Of a stretch of 28,496 nt of DNA, positions 1 to 6,476 are shown piece by piece (position 1 is the first letter of the stretch; each line of letters starts with the position of its first letter). The notes below the pieces were generated by a model, which had not been told where the DNA came from, made no database searches, and saw only the letters and a program-made list of their open reading frames with translations. Source of the stretch: PCC-10605 sp964409355 (lineage in GTDB: Bacteria > Cyanobacteriota > Cyanobacteriia > Cyanobacteriales > Cyanobacteriaceae). The stretch is taken from assembly GCA_964409355.1 (NCBI GenBank), contig CAYPDC010000047.1, positions 1-28,496 of the forward strand, given 5' to 3'. A program made the position numbers and the translations under genes.

Positions 1-128
1 GGTGATGAGGTGATGGGGTGATGGGGTGATGAGGTGATGAGGTGATGAGGTGATGAGGTGATGAGGTGATGAGGTGATGGGGTGATGAGGTGATGAGGTG
101 ATGGGGTGATGGGGTGATGAGGTGATGA
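1..128. repeat. 8-bp minisatellite, 16 units
   Basis: Sixteen uninterrupted head-to-tail copies of the octamer GGTGATGR run from base 1 to base 128. The last base varies between A and G and no other position changes. A degenerate tail (GGGGAAAGGGTGAT) follows. The array touches the window edge, so its true length is unknown. The unit is not a multiple of three and no open frame of note uses it, so it is intergenic. It lies about 90 bp upstream of the DUF92 gene. Confidence 0.97.
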
Positions 129-220
129 GGGGAAAGGGTGATTATCTATCACTTGAAAACCAAATTCATATCTTAACTCACCAATGCCTTAATTTTTAAT
201 TCTTAATTTTTCATTCTTCC

Positions 221-973
221 ATGAGTATCATTAATTCCATTGTCGAAAATTCTTGGTTATTTGCGATCGCACTTAATACTTTTTTACTAATAATTGCCCT
301 TGTCATCCCGAAAAAACTACTAACCGTCATGGGTTATCTCAATGCTTGGGTTTTGGGAGTAGTTATCTGGGGTTGTTTACAATGGCAAGGTTATTTAGTA
401 GTTATGTTCTACTTTTTAGTCGGTTCAGCCATTACAAAAGTAGGTATGGAGCAAAAAATGGCGGAAGGCATCGCCGAGAAAAGGGAAGGGGTAAGAAGTG
501 CGGAAAATGTCTGGGGAAGTGCCTTAATTGCCTTTATTTGTGCTTTGGGCTATTATTTTGCTGATGTTGATTGGCAAGATTATTTTCTCATTGCCTATGT
601 TGCCAGTTTTGCGACGAAATTATCTGATACCACCGCCAGTGAAATCGGCAAAGCCTACGGAAAACGCACTTTTCTCATTACTACTTTACAACCAGTAGCT
701 AGAGGCACGGAAGGCGCTGTTAGTTTAGAGGGTACTTTAGCTGGGATAATTGCTAGTGGTGCGATCGCACTCTTAGGTTATATCACTAATCTGATTAATC
801 CTGTCGGAATGATTATTTGTCTTATCTCCGCTTTTATCGCCACAAATTTAGAGAGTGTGATTGGTGCGACTTTACAAGAAAAAATTAATTGGCTAACCAA
901 CGAAATTGTTAATGTTATTAATACCTTTCTCGGAGGTGCGATCGCAATCTTATTAATGTATCTTTATCATTAG
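221..973 (+). CDS. DUF92 / TIGR00297 family membrane protein (VTE6-like)
   Basis: A 250-residue polytopic membrane protein of the DUF92 family. The plant member VTE6 is a phytyl-phosphate kinase that recycles chlorophyll-derived phytol into tocopherol and phylloquinone precursors. Cyanobacterial members are presumed to act the same way; that role is inferred from the family and not visible in the sequence. The hydrophobic segments fit about six membrane helices, starting near residues 10-30 and 35-65. Family-type signatures are RSAENVWGSA near residue 91, SDTTASEIGKAYG near 133 and GTEGAVSLEGTLAG near 160. These conserved polar loops are likely the catalytic face. The length is normal and the ATG follows an AT-rich leader with no clear Shine-Dalgarno. 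A HIP1 octamer occurs several times in the gene. It stands alone; gun4 is 289 bp downstream. Confidence 0.85.
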   Translation: MSIINSIVENSWLFAIALNTFLLIIALVIPKKLLTVMGYLNAWVLGVVIWGCLQWQGYLVVMFYFLVGSAITKVGMEQKMAEGIAEKREGVRSAENVWGSALIAFICALGYYFADVDWQDYFLIAYVASFATKLSDTTASEIGKAYGKRTFLITTLQPVARGTEGAVSLEGTLAGIIASGAIALLGYITNLINPVGMIICLISAFIATNLESVIGATLQEKINWLTNEIVNVINTFLGGAIAILLMYLYH

Positions 974-990
974 TTATCATTTTTCTACCG

Positions 991-1015
991 TAAAACAGGC
1001 ATCTTGCCTGTCTTA
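991..1015. repeat. Imperfect inverted repeat (hairpin)
   Basis: ACAGGC (995-1000) and GCCTGT (1006-1011) pair around the loop ATCTT. The flanking TAA/TTA pairs extend the stem past one mismatch. It lies 18 bp after the DUF92 stop and could act as a weak terminator. A dispersed intergenic repeat is an equal possibility, because no U-tract follows. Confidence 0.6.
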
Positions 1016-1186
1016 AAATCATCATGGTACAATGGTGAGAGTGAAAAAAATGGGATAATTCTTGGAGTTGTTTTATTATTTTGGCTCACAATATTTATGA
1101 TAAATTACTAGAAAATAATCAATATAAACTTTTATCTCTAAGGTTTTGATAATTTTAAAAATCTCATTATGATAAATTAACGATTG

Positions 1187-1238
1187 TTATAAATTAACAG
1201 TTTTGATTTAACCTAACACCTGAAATCTGACACCTTTT
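1187..1238. repeat. Dispersed intergenic repeat, copy 1
   Basis: This stretch opens with TTATAAATTAACAGTTTT and closes with TGAAATCTGACACCTTTT. A closely related block occurs at 8958-9001, upstream in coordinate of the bvdR 3' end. Both copies are also preceded within about 100 bp by similar ATGATAAATT...TAGAAAATAAT sequence. It is therefore a dispersed non-coding family. Confidence 0.6.
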
Positions 1239-1262
1239 TAAAGAAATAATAAATAATCAACA

Positions 1263-1952
1263 ATGAATGAATTAGAGACTCTTAAAGATAAATTTAACAA
1301 AACTTCTGATAAAAATAAGATAGCTTTGATAGATGAAATTTTAGAAAAAGGAGAAGAAAGTTATCAATTTTTAAGAGATTTTTTACTAACAAATCCTGAA
1401 GAAATATCTCCCTTAAAAGGTAAAATATATCAAGTATTAAAGCATAGTAATAACAATGAAAATGAAACTTTCTTAGAGGAGAAATTCCCTCAAGGAATAG
1501 TGAAATTATCCTCAGAAAAGAATATAGACTATAGTGAACTGCAAACACTACTCATAGAAAGAAAATATCAAGAGGCAGACATCCTAACCAGAGTCAAACT
1601 TTGTGAATTAGCAGGAGAAACCGCTATTAGAAGAAAATGGGTTTATTTCACCGAAGTAGAGAAATTTCCGATCACAGATTTATTAACCATTGATACCCTT
1701 TGGCAAACCTACTCAGAAGGCAAGTTTGGCTATCAAATACAACGTCAATTATGGTTATCCCTAGGGAAAGATTATACTCAATTATGGACTAAATTAAAGT
1801 GGAAAAGTGGCAATAAATGGACAAAATATCCCCAAGAATTTATCTGGGATTTGTCAGCACCTATTGGGCATTTACCACTATCTAATCAACTTAGGGGGGT
1901 GAGAGTTATTGATGCTTTACTCTCTCATCCTGCATGGCAAAAAAATCCCTGA
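1263..1952 (+). CDS. gun4: GUN4 domain protein, Mg-chelatase activator
   Basis: This gene encodes the 229-residue cyanobacterial GUN4, which binds protoporphyrin IX and Mg-protoporphyrin and stimulates the ChlH subunit of magnesium chelatase at the chlorophyll branch point. The N-terminal part (about 1-80) is a charged helical bundle, as in full-length cyanobacterial GUN4. The GUN4 core (about 88-225) contains DYSELQTLLIERKYQEAD, a TIDTLWQTYSEGKFGYQIQ segment and the terminal PIGHLPLSNQLRGVR region of the porphyrin-binding fold. The length equals that of typical cyanobacterial homologues. The ATG at 1263 has no strong Shine-Dalgarno. A divergent start inside the gene can be ruled out because the N-terminal bundle is part of the family. 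atpB follows 194 bp later with a palindrome between, so co-transcription is unlikely. bvdR and acsF lie nearby in the same window. Confidence 0.95.
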   Translation: MNELETLKDKFNKTSDKNKIALIDEILEKGEESYQFLRDFLLTNPEEISPLKGKIYQVLKHSNNNENETFLEEKFPQGIVKLSSEKNIDYSELQTLLIERKYQEADILTRVKLCELAGETAIRRKWVYFTEVEKFPITDLLTIDTLWQTYSEGKFGYQIQRQLWLSLGKDYTQLWTKLKWKSGNKWTKYPQEFIWDLSAPIGHLPLSNQLRGVRVIDALLSHPAWQKNP

Positions 1953-1997
1953 GTTCGGAGTTCGGAGTTAAAATGTACAACACTCATTACTCAGTAC

Positions 1998-2017
1998 GGG
2001 TTGAATATATTCAACCC
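1998..2017. repeat. Perfect 20-bp palindrome
   Basis: GGGTTGAATATATTCAACCC is a perfect palindrome in the spacer between gun4 and atpB. It is followed by CTAC and by a short repeat of ACTCC words. It could terminate gun4 or be one of the REP-like palindromes common in cyanobacterial spacers. A small open frame across this spacer (1934-2134) is not credible as a gene. Confidence 0.85.
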
Positions 2018-2146
2018 CTACATTACTCCCAACTCCTCACTATCTCAAAATCCCTTGTCAAATTTGATCCAGTCCATGATAATCTTGAAAGTGGCAAATT
2101 TTATTATAAATTAACATTTACTAAGGTAAATTAAAAGTAAATCAGC

Positions 2147-3595
2147 ATGGTTGCAGTACAAGAAAAAACAAACGTCGGTAAAATCACTCAGATTATTGGA
2201 CCTGTGGTTGACGCTGAATTTCCTAGTGGCAGTCTTCCCCGTATTTATAACGCCCTTCGTGTCGAAGCTACTAACTCCGCTGGTGAAAAAGTAGCAGTTA
2301 CCTGTGAAGTACAGCAGTTACTCGGCGATAACCAAGTGCGTGCAGTATCTATGAGTACCACCGATGGTTTAGTCAGAGGTATGGAAATTGTTGACACTGG
2401 ATCACCTATTAGCGTTCCCGTTGGTAAAGCCACTTTAGGACGTATTTTCAATGTTTTGGGTGAAACCGTTGATAACAGAGGACCTGTTAACACCACTGAA
2501 ACTTCTCCTATTCACCGTAAAGCCCCTGCCTTTACCGACTTAGATACTAAACCTACCGTTTTTGAAACTGGTATTAAAGTTGTGGACTTGTTAACCCCCT
2601 ATCGTCAGGGTGGTAAAATCGGTTTATTCGGTGGTGCTGGTGTTGGTAAAACCGTTATTATGATGGAATTAATCAACAACATCGCTATTCAACATGGTGG
2701 TGTATCTGTGTTTGGTGGTGTAGGTGAGCGTACCCGTGAAGGAAACGACCTCTACAACGAAATGATCGAATCTAAAGTTATCGATGCAGAAAATCCTGAA
2801 AATTCTAAAATTGCGCTTGTTTATGGTCAGATGAATGAGCCTCCCGGAGCTAGAATGCGTGTAGGTTTATCTGCTTTAACTATGGCAGAATATTTCCGTG
2901 ATGTTAACAAACAAGACGTATTACTCTTTATCGATAACATTTTCCGTTTCGTTCAAGCCGGTGCGGAAGTATCTGCGTTATTAGGTAGAATGCCCTCTGC
3001 GGTAGGTTATCAGCCTACTCTCGGTACTGATGTGGGTGATTTACAAGAGCGTATTACCTCTACTAAAGAAGGTTCTATTACCTCTATTCAAGCAGTTTAC
3101 GTTCCTGCGGATGACTTAACAGATCCCGCTCCTGCTACTACCTTTGCTCACTTAGATGGTACTACCGTGTTGTCTCGTGGTTTAGCGTCTAAAGGTATTT
3201 ATCCTGCGGTTGATCCTTTAAATTCTACTAGCACCATGTTACAAGCTAACATTGTGGGTGAAGAACATTACGGCATTGCTCGTGCAGTACAGTCAACTTT
3301 ACAACGTTATAAAGAGTTACAAGACATTATTGCGATTCTCGGTTTAGATGAATTATCCGAAGAAGATCGTATTGTGGTCGATCGCGCCCGTAAAATTGAG
3401 CGTTTCTTGTCTCAACCTTTCTTCGTGGCGGAAGTATTCACTGGTAGCCCCGGTAAATATGTAACTTTAGAAGATACCATCAAAGGTTTCCAAAAAATCC
3501 TTTCTGGTGAGTTAGATGAGTTACCCGAACAGGCTTTCTACATGGTAGGAAACATTGACGAGGCGATCGCTAAAGCGGAAAAAATGAAAGGTTAA
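2147..3595 (+). CDS. atpB: ATP synthase F1 beta subunit
   Basis: This 482-residue catalytic beta subunit belongs to the thylakoid F1Fo ATP synthase, which makes ATP from ADP and phosphate using the proton gradient. The P-loop GGAGVGKT lies at residues 162-169. The GERTREGNDLY segment near 193 carries the catalytic glutamate, and VLLFIDNIFRF near 260 is the Walker B strand. The C-terminal helical domain follows the LSEEDRIVVDRARKIERFLSQPFFVAEVFTG signature, whose full span is about residues 404-434. The length is standard. The start follows the short leader AAATCAGC, and the N-terminus MVAVQEKT matches cyanobacterial beta subunits. It forms the usual beta-epsilon pair with the gene 87 bp downstream. 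The other F1 and Fo subunits are not in the window, as expected for the split cyanobacterial atp arrangement. Confidence 0.99.
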   Translation: MVAVQEKTNVGKITQIIGPVVDAEFPSGSLPRIYNALRVEATNSAGEKVAVTCEVQQLLGDNQVRAVSMSTTDGLVRGMEIVDTGSPISVPVGKATLGRIFNVLGETVDNRGPVNTTETSPIHRKAPAFTDLDTKPTVFETGIKVVDLLTPYRQGGKIGLFGGAGVGKTVIMMELINNIAIQHGGVSVFGGVGERTREGNDLYNEMIESKVIDAENPENSKIALVYGQMNEPPGARMRVGLSALTMAEYFRDVNKQDVLLFIDNIFRFVQAGAEVSALLGRMPSAVGYQPTLGTDVGDLQERITSTKEGSITSIQAVYVPADDLTDPAPATTFAHLDGTTVLSRGLASKGIYPAVDPLNSTSTMLQANIVGEEHYGIARAVQSTLQRYKELQDIIAILGLDELSEEDRIVVDRARKIERFLSQPFFVAEVFTGSPGKYVTLEDTIKGFQKILSGELDELPEQAFYMVGNIDEAIAKAEKMKG

Positions 3596-3610
3596 ATTCT
3601 TTCAAACTCT

Positions 3611-3636
3611 GTAGAGGTGTGTTATTGCATCTCTAC
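3611..3636 (+). promoter_or_regulatory. Intercistronic hairpin between atpB and atpC
   Basis: GTAGAGGTGT and GCATCTCTAC can form a 10-bp stem, with two G-U pairs, around the loop GTTATT. It starts 16 bases after the atpB stop, and CTTTATAAAAAC follows. No long U-tract is present, so a partial terminator or an RNA-processing or stability element fits better than a full stop of transcription. That role is inference. Confidence 0.6.
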
Positions 3637-3682
3637 TTTATAAAAACATAAGGCTATTAAATCTTAAATTTATCTTTGAATT

Positions 3683-4087
3683 ATGACTTTAACGGTAAGA
3701 GTAATTACTCCCGATAAAATTGTCTGGGATCAAACTGCTCAAGAGGTAATCCTTCCCAGTAGTACAGGACAAGTCGGTATTTTAACAGATCACGCTCCCC
3801 TTTTAACTAGCCTAGATGTCGGTGTTATGCGTGTCCGTCCTGATAATAAAGAATGGAAATCCATTGCGGTTATGGGCGGTTTTGCAGAAGTGGAACACAA
3901 CGAAATCAAAGTCCTAGTTAATAGTGCCGAATTAGGGGAAAATATTGATAAAGAACAAGCTCAAACTGCGGTATCAGAGGCTCAAACTGCTCTTGATCAA
4001 GCTACCTCTAAGGGCGATCGACGTGAGTTGATGAAAGCGACTCAACAATTGAAAAAAGCCAAAGCTAGATTACAAGCGGCAAGTTAG
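3683..4087 (+). CDS. atpC: ATP synthase F1 epsilon subunit
   Basis: This 134-residue epsilon subunit of the F1 central stalk links rotation to the Fo ring and can inhibit ATP hydrolysis. In chloroplast nomenclature it is atpE. The N-terminal beta-sandwich (about 1-85) begins LTVRVITPDKIVWD and contains the family motif STGQVGILTDHAPLLTSLDVG and GGFAEVEHNEIKVLV. The C-terminal pair of helices (about 90-134) is rich in alanine, glutamine and lysine, as in the family. The length is typical. No convincing Shine-Dalgarno precedes the ATG, so translation may depend on the upstream atpB message. The downstream flank is a short AATTAAG tandem repeat with no obvious terminator. Confidence 0.98.
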   Translation: MTLTVRVITPDKIVWDQTAQEVILPSSTGQVGILTDHAPLLTSLDVGVMRVRPDNKEWKSIAVMGGFAEVEHNEIKVLVNSAELGENIDKEQAQTAVSEAQTALDQATSKGDRRELMKATQQLKKAKARLQAAS

Positions 4088-4089
4088 TA

Positions 4090-4115
4090 AATTAAGAATT
4101 AAGAATTAAGAATTA
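4090..4115. repeat. AATTAAG tandem repeat
   Basis: Just over three copies of the heptamer AATTAAG lie directly after the atpC stop codon. This is simple low-complexity sequence. Confidence 0.8.
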
Positions 4116-4280
4116 GTCAATATTTAGGCACTAATTAAACAATCATACATTGACATTGAAAATTAAAATAATGACTATTGATTTTATACTTAATAAAGTC
4201 CTAATTTGAGTATATTAAAAACCCCTGTTGCTTACCCTCATAAGTATCTTTATATTCCCTTATTGATCATATCCTGATTA

Positions 4281-4403
4281 TTAAGAAGCTAATAGTTCAA
4301 CAGGTTCATAAATTATATGTTTTCCTACACTATGATCTAAATTAAGAAAATAACGGTCTAATTTATCCCCTAATATGGCATTTTGCGAATTAGGTAATGT
4401 CAT
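4281..4403 (-). pseudogene. Possible N-terminal remnant of a DUF6883-like gene
   Basis: A 40-codon open frame begins MTLPNSQNAILGDKLDRYFL and continues through LDHSVGKH before diverging into a short unrelated tail (EPVELLAS). The pattern LPN..NA......L..Y.LN..H..GKH resembles the N-terminus of DUF6883-type proteins, which are often found beside TA-like partners. The remainder of such a domain is missing. The assignment rests on pattern memory alone and could be wrong. Confidence 0.35.
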
Positions 4404-4462
4404 CAATTCGGTACTGCTTTAACCATTATATCAATACTAATCCCTGATAACTCATTATCGGT

Positions 4463-4468
4463 TATAAT
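4463..4468 (+). promoter_or_regulatory. -10-like hexamer for tRNA-Ser
   Basis: A consensus TATAAT ends 10 bp before the first base of the tRNA. No clear TTGACA-like -35 is visible at the right distance. Its position suggests the tRNA promoter. Confidence 0.45.
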
Positions 4469-4478
4469 ATAACTAATT

Positions 4479-4565
4479 GGAGAGATGGCAGAGTGGTTGA
4501 ATGCGGCAGTCTCGAAAATTGCTAAGGGGTAACACCCTTCGAGGGTTCAAATCCCTCTCTCTCCG
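4479..4565 (+). tRNA. tRNA-Ser(CGA)
   Basis: This is an 87-nt class II tRNA. The acceptor stem pairs GGAGAGA (4479-4485) with TCTCTCC (4558-4564), and the discriminator is G. The anticodon stem GCAGT/ATTGC holds the loop CTCGAAA, giving anticodon CGA (4513-4515), which reads the serine codon UCG. The long variable arm GGGTAACACCC is typical of tRNA-Ser. The T arm GAGGG-TTCAAAT-CCCTC is perfect. CCA is not encoded. Confidence 0.96.
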
Positions 4566-4615
4566 TTTAAATCCTAACACCGAACTCCTAACTCCTAACA
4601 CTCTACTTGATTTTG

Positions 4616-6199
4616 TTAATTAATATCTGGTGCTTTTAACGCCATCCATGGGGATAGATTTTGAGCAGTTTTTGTTTCCTGTAAACTTGGTACAGATTGA
4701 CGTAATAACGCCGTTAATTGATTGGTAGTAGCATCATAAATCTGGGTGACGATTTTCGGATATAAGCCAATACCGATAATGGGAATCAACAAACAGGCGA
4801 TAATAAATACCTCTCTGGGTTCAGCATCGATTAAATTAGTATGGGATACTAATTCCTTGTTTTCTGGTCCATAAAGCATTTCCCTGAGCATGGATAATAG
4901 GTAAATTGGGGTTAAAATAACTCCCACTGCGGCTAAAGATACCATAATCACCTTAAAGGTGAGGTTATAAGCGTCACTGGTGGCAAAACCGATGAATACC
5001 ATCAATTCGGCAACAAAGCCACTCATCCCGGGTAATGCTAATGATGCTAACGAACAAGTTGTCCACATGGCAAAGATTTTCTTCATTTTTTGACCCACTC
5101 CCCCCATTTCATCTAACATGAGAGTATGGGTGCGATCGTACGTTGCCCCTACCATAAAGAATAAACTCGCTCCAATCAAGCCGTGAGAAATCATCTGTAG
5201 CACAGCACCGCTTAAACCGATGTCGGTAAAAGAAGCAATACCAATTAAGACAAATCCCATGTGAGAGATAGATGAATAGGCAATTTTCCGTTTCAGGTTA
5301 CGTTGAGCAAAGGAAGTAAAGGCGGCATAAATGATATTTACTACCCCTAGAATAATCAAAATAGGAGCAAATACTGCATGGGCATCGGGCAACATTCCAG
5401 CATTCATCCTAATCAAGGCATAACCTCCCATTTTTAAGAGAATACCTGCGAGTAACATATGTGCCGGGGCGGTGGCTTCTCCGTGGGCATCGGGCAACCA
5501 TGTATGTAAAGGGAAAATCGGTAATTTGACACCGTAGGCAATGAGAAAACCGCCGTAGAGGAGTAATTGTAAATTCATCCCGAAATCCTTAGATGCGATC
5601 GCACTCATGTCGAAAGTGGTGGTATCCCCATAAAAAGCCATGGTTAAAGCCGCCACAAGGATGAATAAAGAGCCTCCTGCCGTATAAAGGATAAATTTAG
5701 TCGCCGCATACAAACGCTTCTTACCGCCCCATATAGATAGGATTAGGTAAACAGGCACTAATTCCAATTCCCACACAAGGAAGAAAAGTAACATATCCTG
5801 CACAGCGAAAACCGCAATTTGCCCCCCATACATTGCCAACATGAGGAAATAAAATAATCTAGGTTTAAGAGTAACAGGCCAAGCCGCCATAATGGCTAAG
5901 GTAGTGATAAAACCTGTCAGCAGAATTAGAGGCATAGATAAACCATCAGCACCTACCGACCATTTTAAATCAATATCGGGAATCCAAGTATAACTTTCTA
6001 CCAGTTGTAAGTTAGGATTGCTTAAGTCATAACCCTGATAAAAGGCATAGACAATAATCACAAAGTCGATTAATCCCACCGTTAAGGCATACCATCTAAC
6101 GGTTTTGCCGTCTTTATCAGGGATAATAAACACGAATAGCGATGCAACGATAGGGAAAAGAATTGTCGTTGTTAGCCAAGGAAAATTTGTTAAATCCAT
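4616..6199 (-). CDS. ndhD1: NAD(P)H-quinone oxidoreductase chain 4 (NdhD1)
   Basis: This 527-residue proton-pumping membrane subunit belongs to the thylakoid NDH-1 complex, an antiporter-like subunit that serves respiration and cyclic electron flow. It has about 14 hydrophobic helices. Recognisable segments are WSVGADGLSMPLILLTGF near residue 80, VWELELVPVYLILSIWGG near 142 and LPIFPLHTWLPDAHGEATAP near 225, with the conserved lysine and histidine residues of the channel, then KRKIAYSSISHMGFVLIG near 303. The N-terminus NFPWLTTTILFPIVASL and the sequence overall look like the D1 type of NDH-1L, not the D3/D4 types of the CO2-uptake complexes; that choice is by recall. It is transcribed convergently to the tRNA and stands alone, with no ndhF beside it in the window. 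Confidence 0.95.
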   Translation of the reverse strand: MDLTNFPWLTTTILFPIVASLFVFIIPDKDGKTVRWYALTVGLIDFVIIVYAFYQGYDLSNPNLQLVESYTWIPDIDLKWSVGADGLSMPLILLTGFITTLAIMAAWPVTLKPRLFYFLMLAMYGGQIAVFAVQDMLLFFLVWELELVPVYLILSIWGGKKRLYAATKFILYTAGGSLFILVAALTMAFYGDTTTFDMSAIASKDFGMNLQLLLYGGFLIAYGVKLPIFPLHTWLPDAHGEATAPAHMLLAGILLKMGGYALIRMNAGMLPDAHAVFAPILIILGVVNIIYAAFTSFAQRNLKRKIAYSSISHMGFVLIGIASFTDIGLSGAVLQMISHGLIGASLFFMVGATYDRTHTLMLDEMGGVGQKMKKIFAMWTTCSLASLALPGMSGFVAELMVFIGFATSDAYNLTFKVIMVSLAAVGVILTPIYLLSMLREMLYGPENKELVSHTNLIDAEPREVFIIACLLIPIIGIGLYPKIVTQIYDATTNQLTALLRQSVPSLQETKTAQNLSPWMALKAPDIN

Positions 6200-6423
6200 G
6201 CTGAAATTATTTTTTTTTTATCTATTTTTTCTAAATATCTAAATAAATGTCTATGGTTGACAATTTAATGATTGAAAGACATCAATAACTAGATATTGGG
6301 CATATACCAACAATCTAGCAGGATTTTTTCAGGATCTAACTATTTATAATGTTAAGTTTTGTTTTTAGGGATTAAGACAAAAATCTTCAATAGACATCTC
6401 CAAAAACTATGATTTTGGAATGG

Positions 6424-6447
6424 TATTTCGGACTTCTAGCCCGAATT
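6424..6447. repeat. Dispersed hairpin repeat, copy 1
   Basis: This 24-bp block recurs in inverted orientation at 10075-10098 with one mismatch. Its core pairs GGGCT with AGCCC around three bases in the other copy; here one G is changed to A and the stem is weakened. The two copies bracket the signalling gene and bvdR. Confidence 0.75.
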
Positions 6448-6476
6448 CGTTGATTTCTAATAGATGCTTGAAGAAG

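Larger units (their letters stand above)
4116..4478. other. Spacer between atpC and tRNA-Ser
   Basis: This AT-rich spacer of about 360 bp carries no complete gene. Its only recognisable contents are a possible 40-codon remnant on the minus strand (4281-4403) and a -10-like TATAAT upstream of the tRNA. Confidence 0.6.

Noticed and set aside
346..564. 72-codon frame inside the DUF92 gene
   Set aside because: Same strand, other frame; it is a shadow of the supported gene.
1934..2134. 66-codon frame between gun4 and atpB
   Set aside because: It overlaps the end of gun4, runs through a palindrome and ACTCC repeats, and resembles no protein family I know.
2245..2496. Minus-strand frame inside atpB
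   Set aside because: Shadow of the highly conserved atpB coding sequence.
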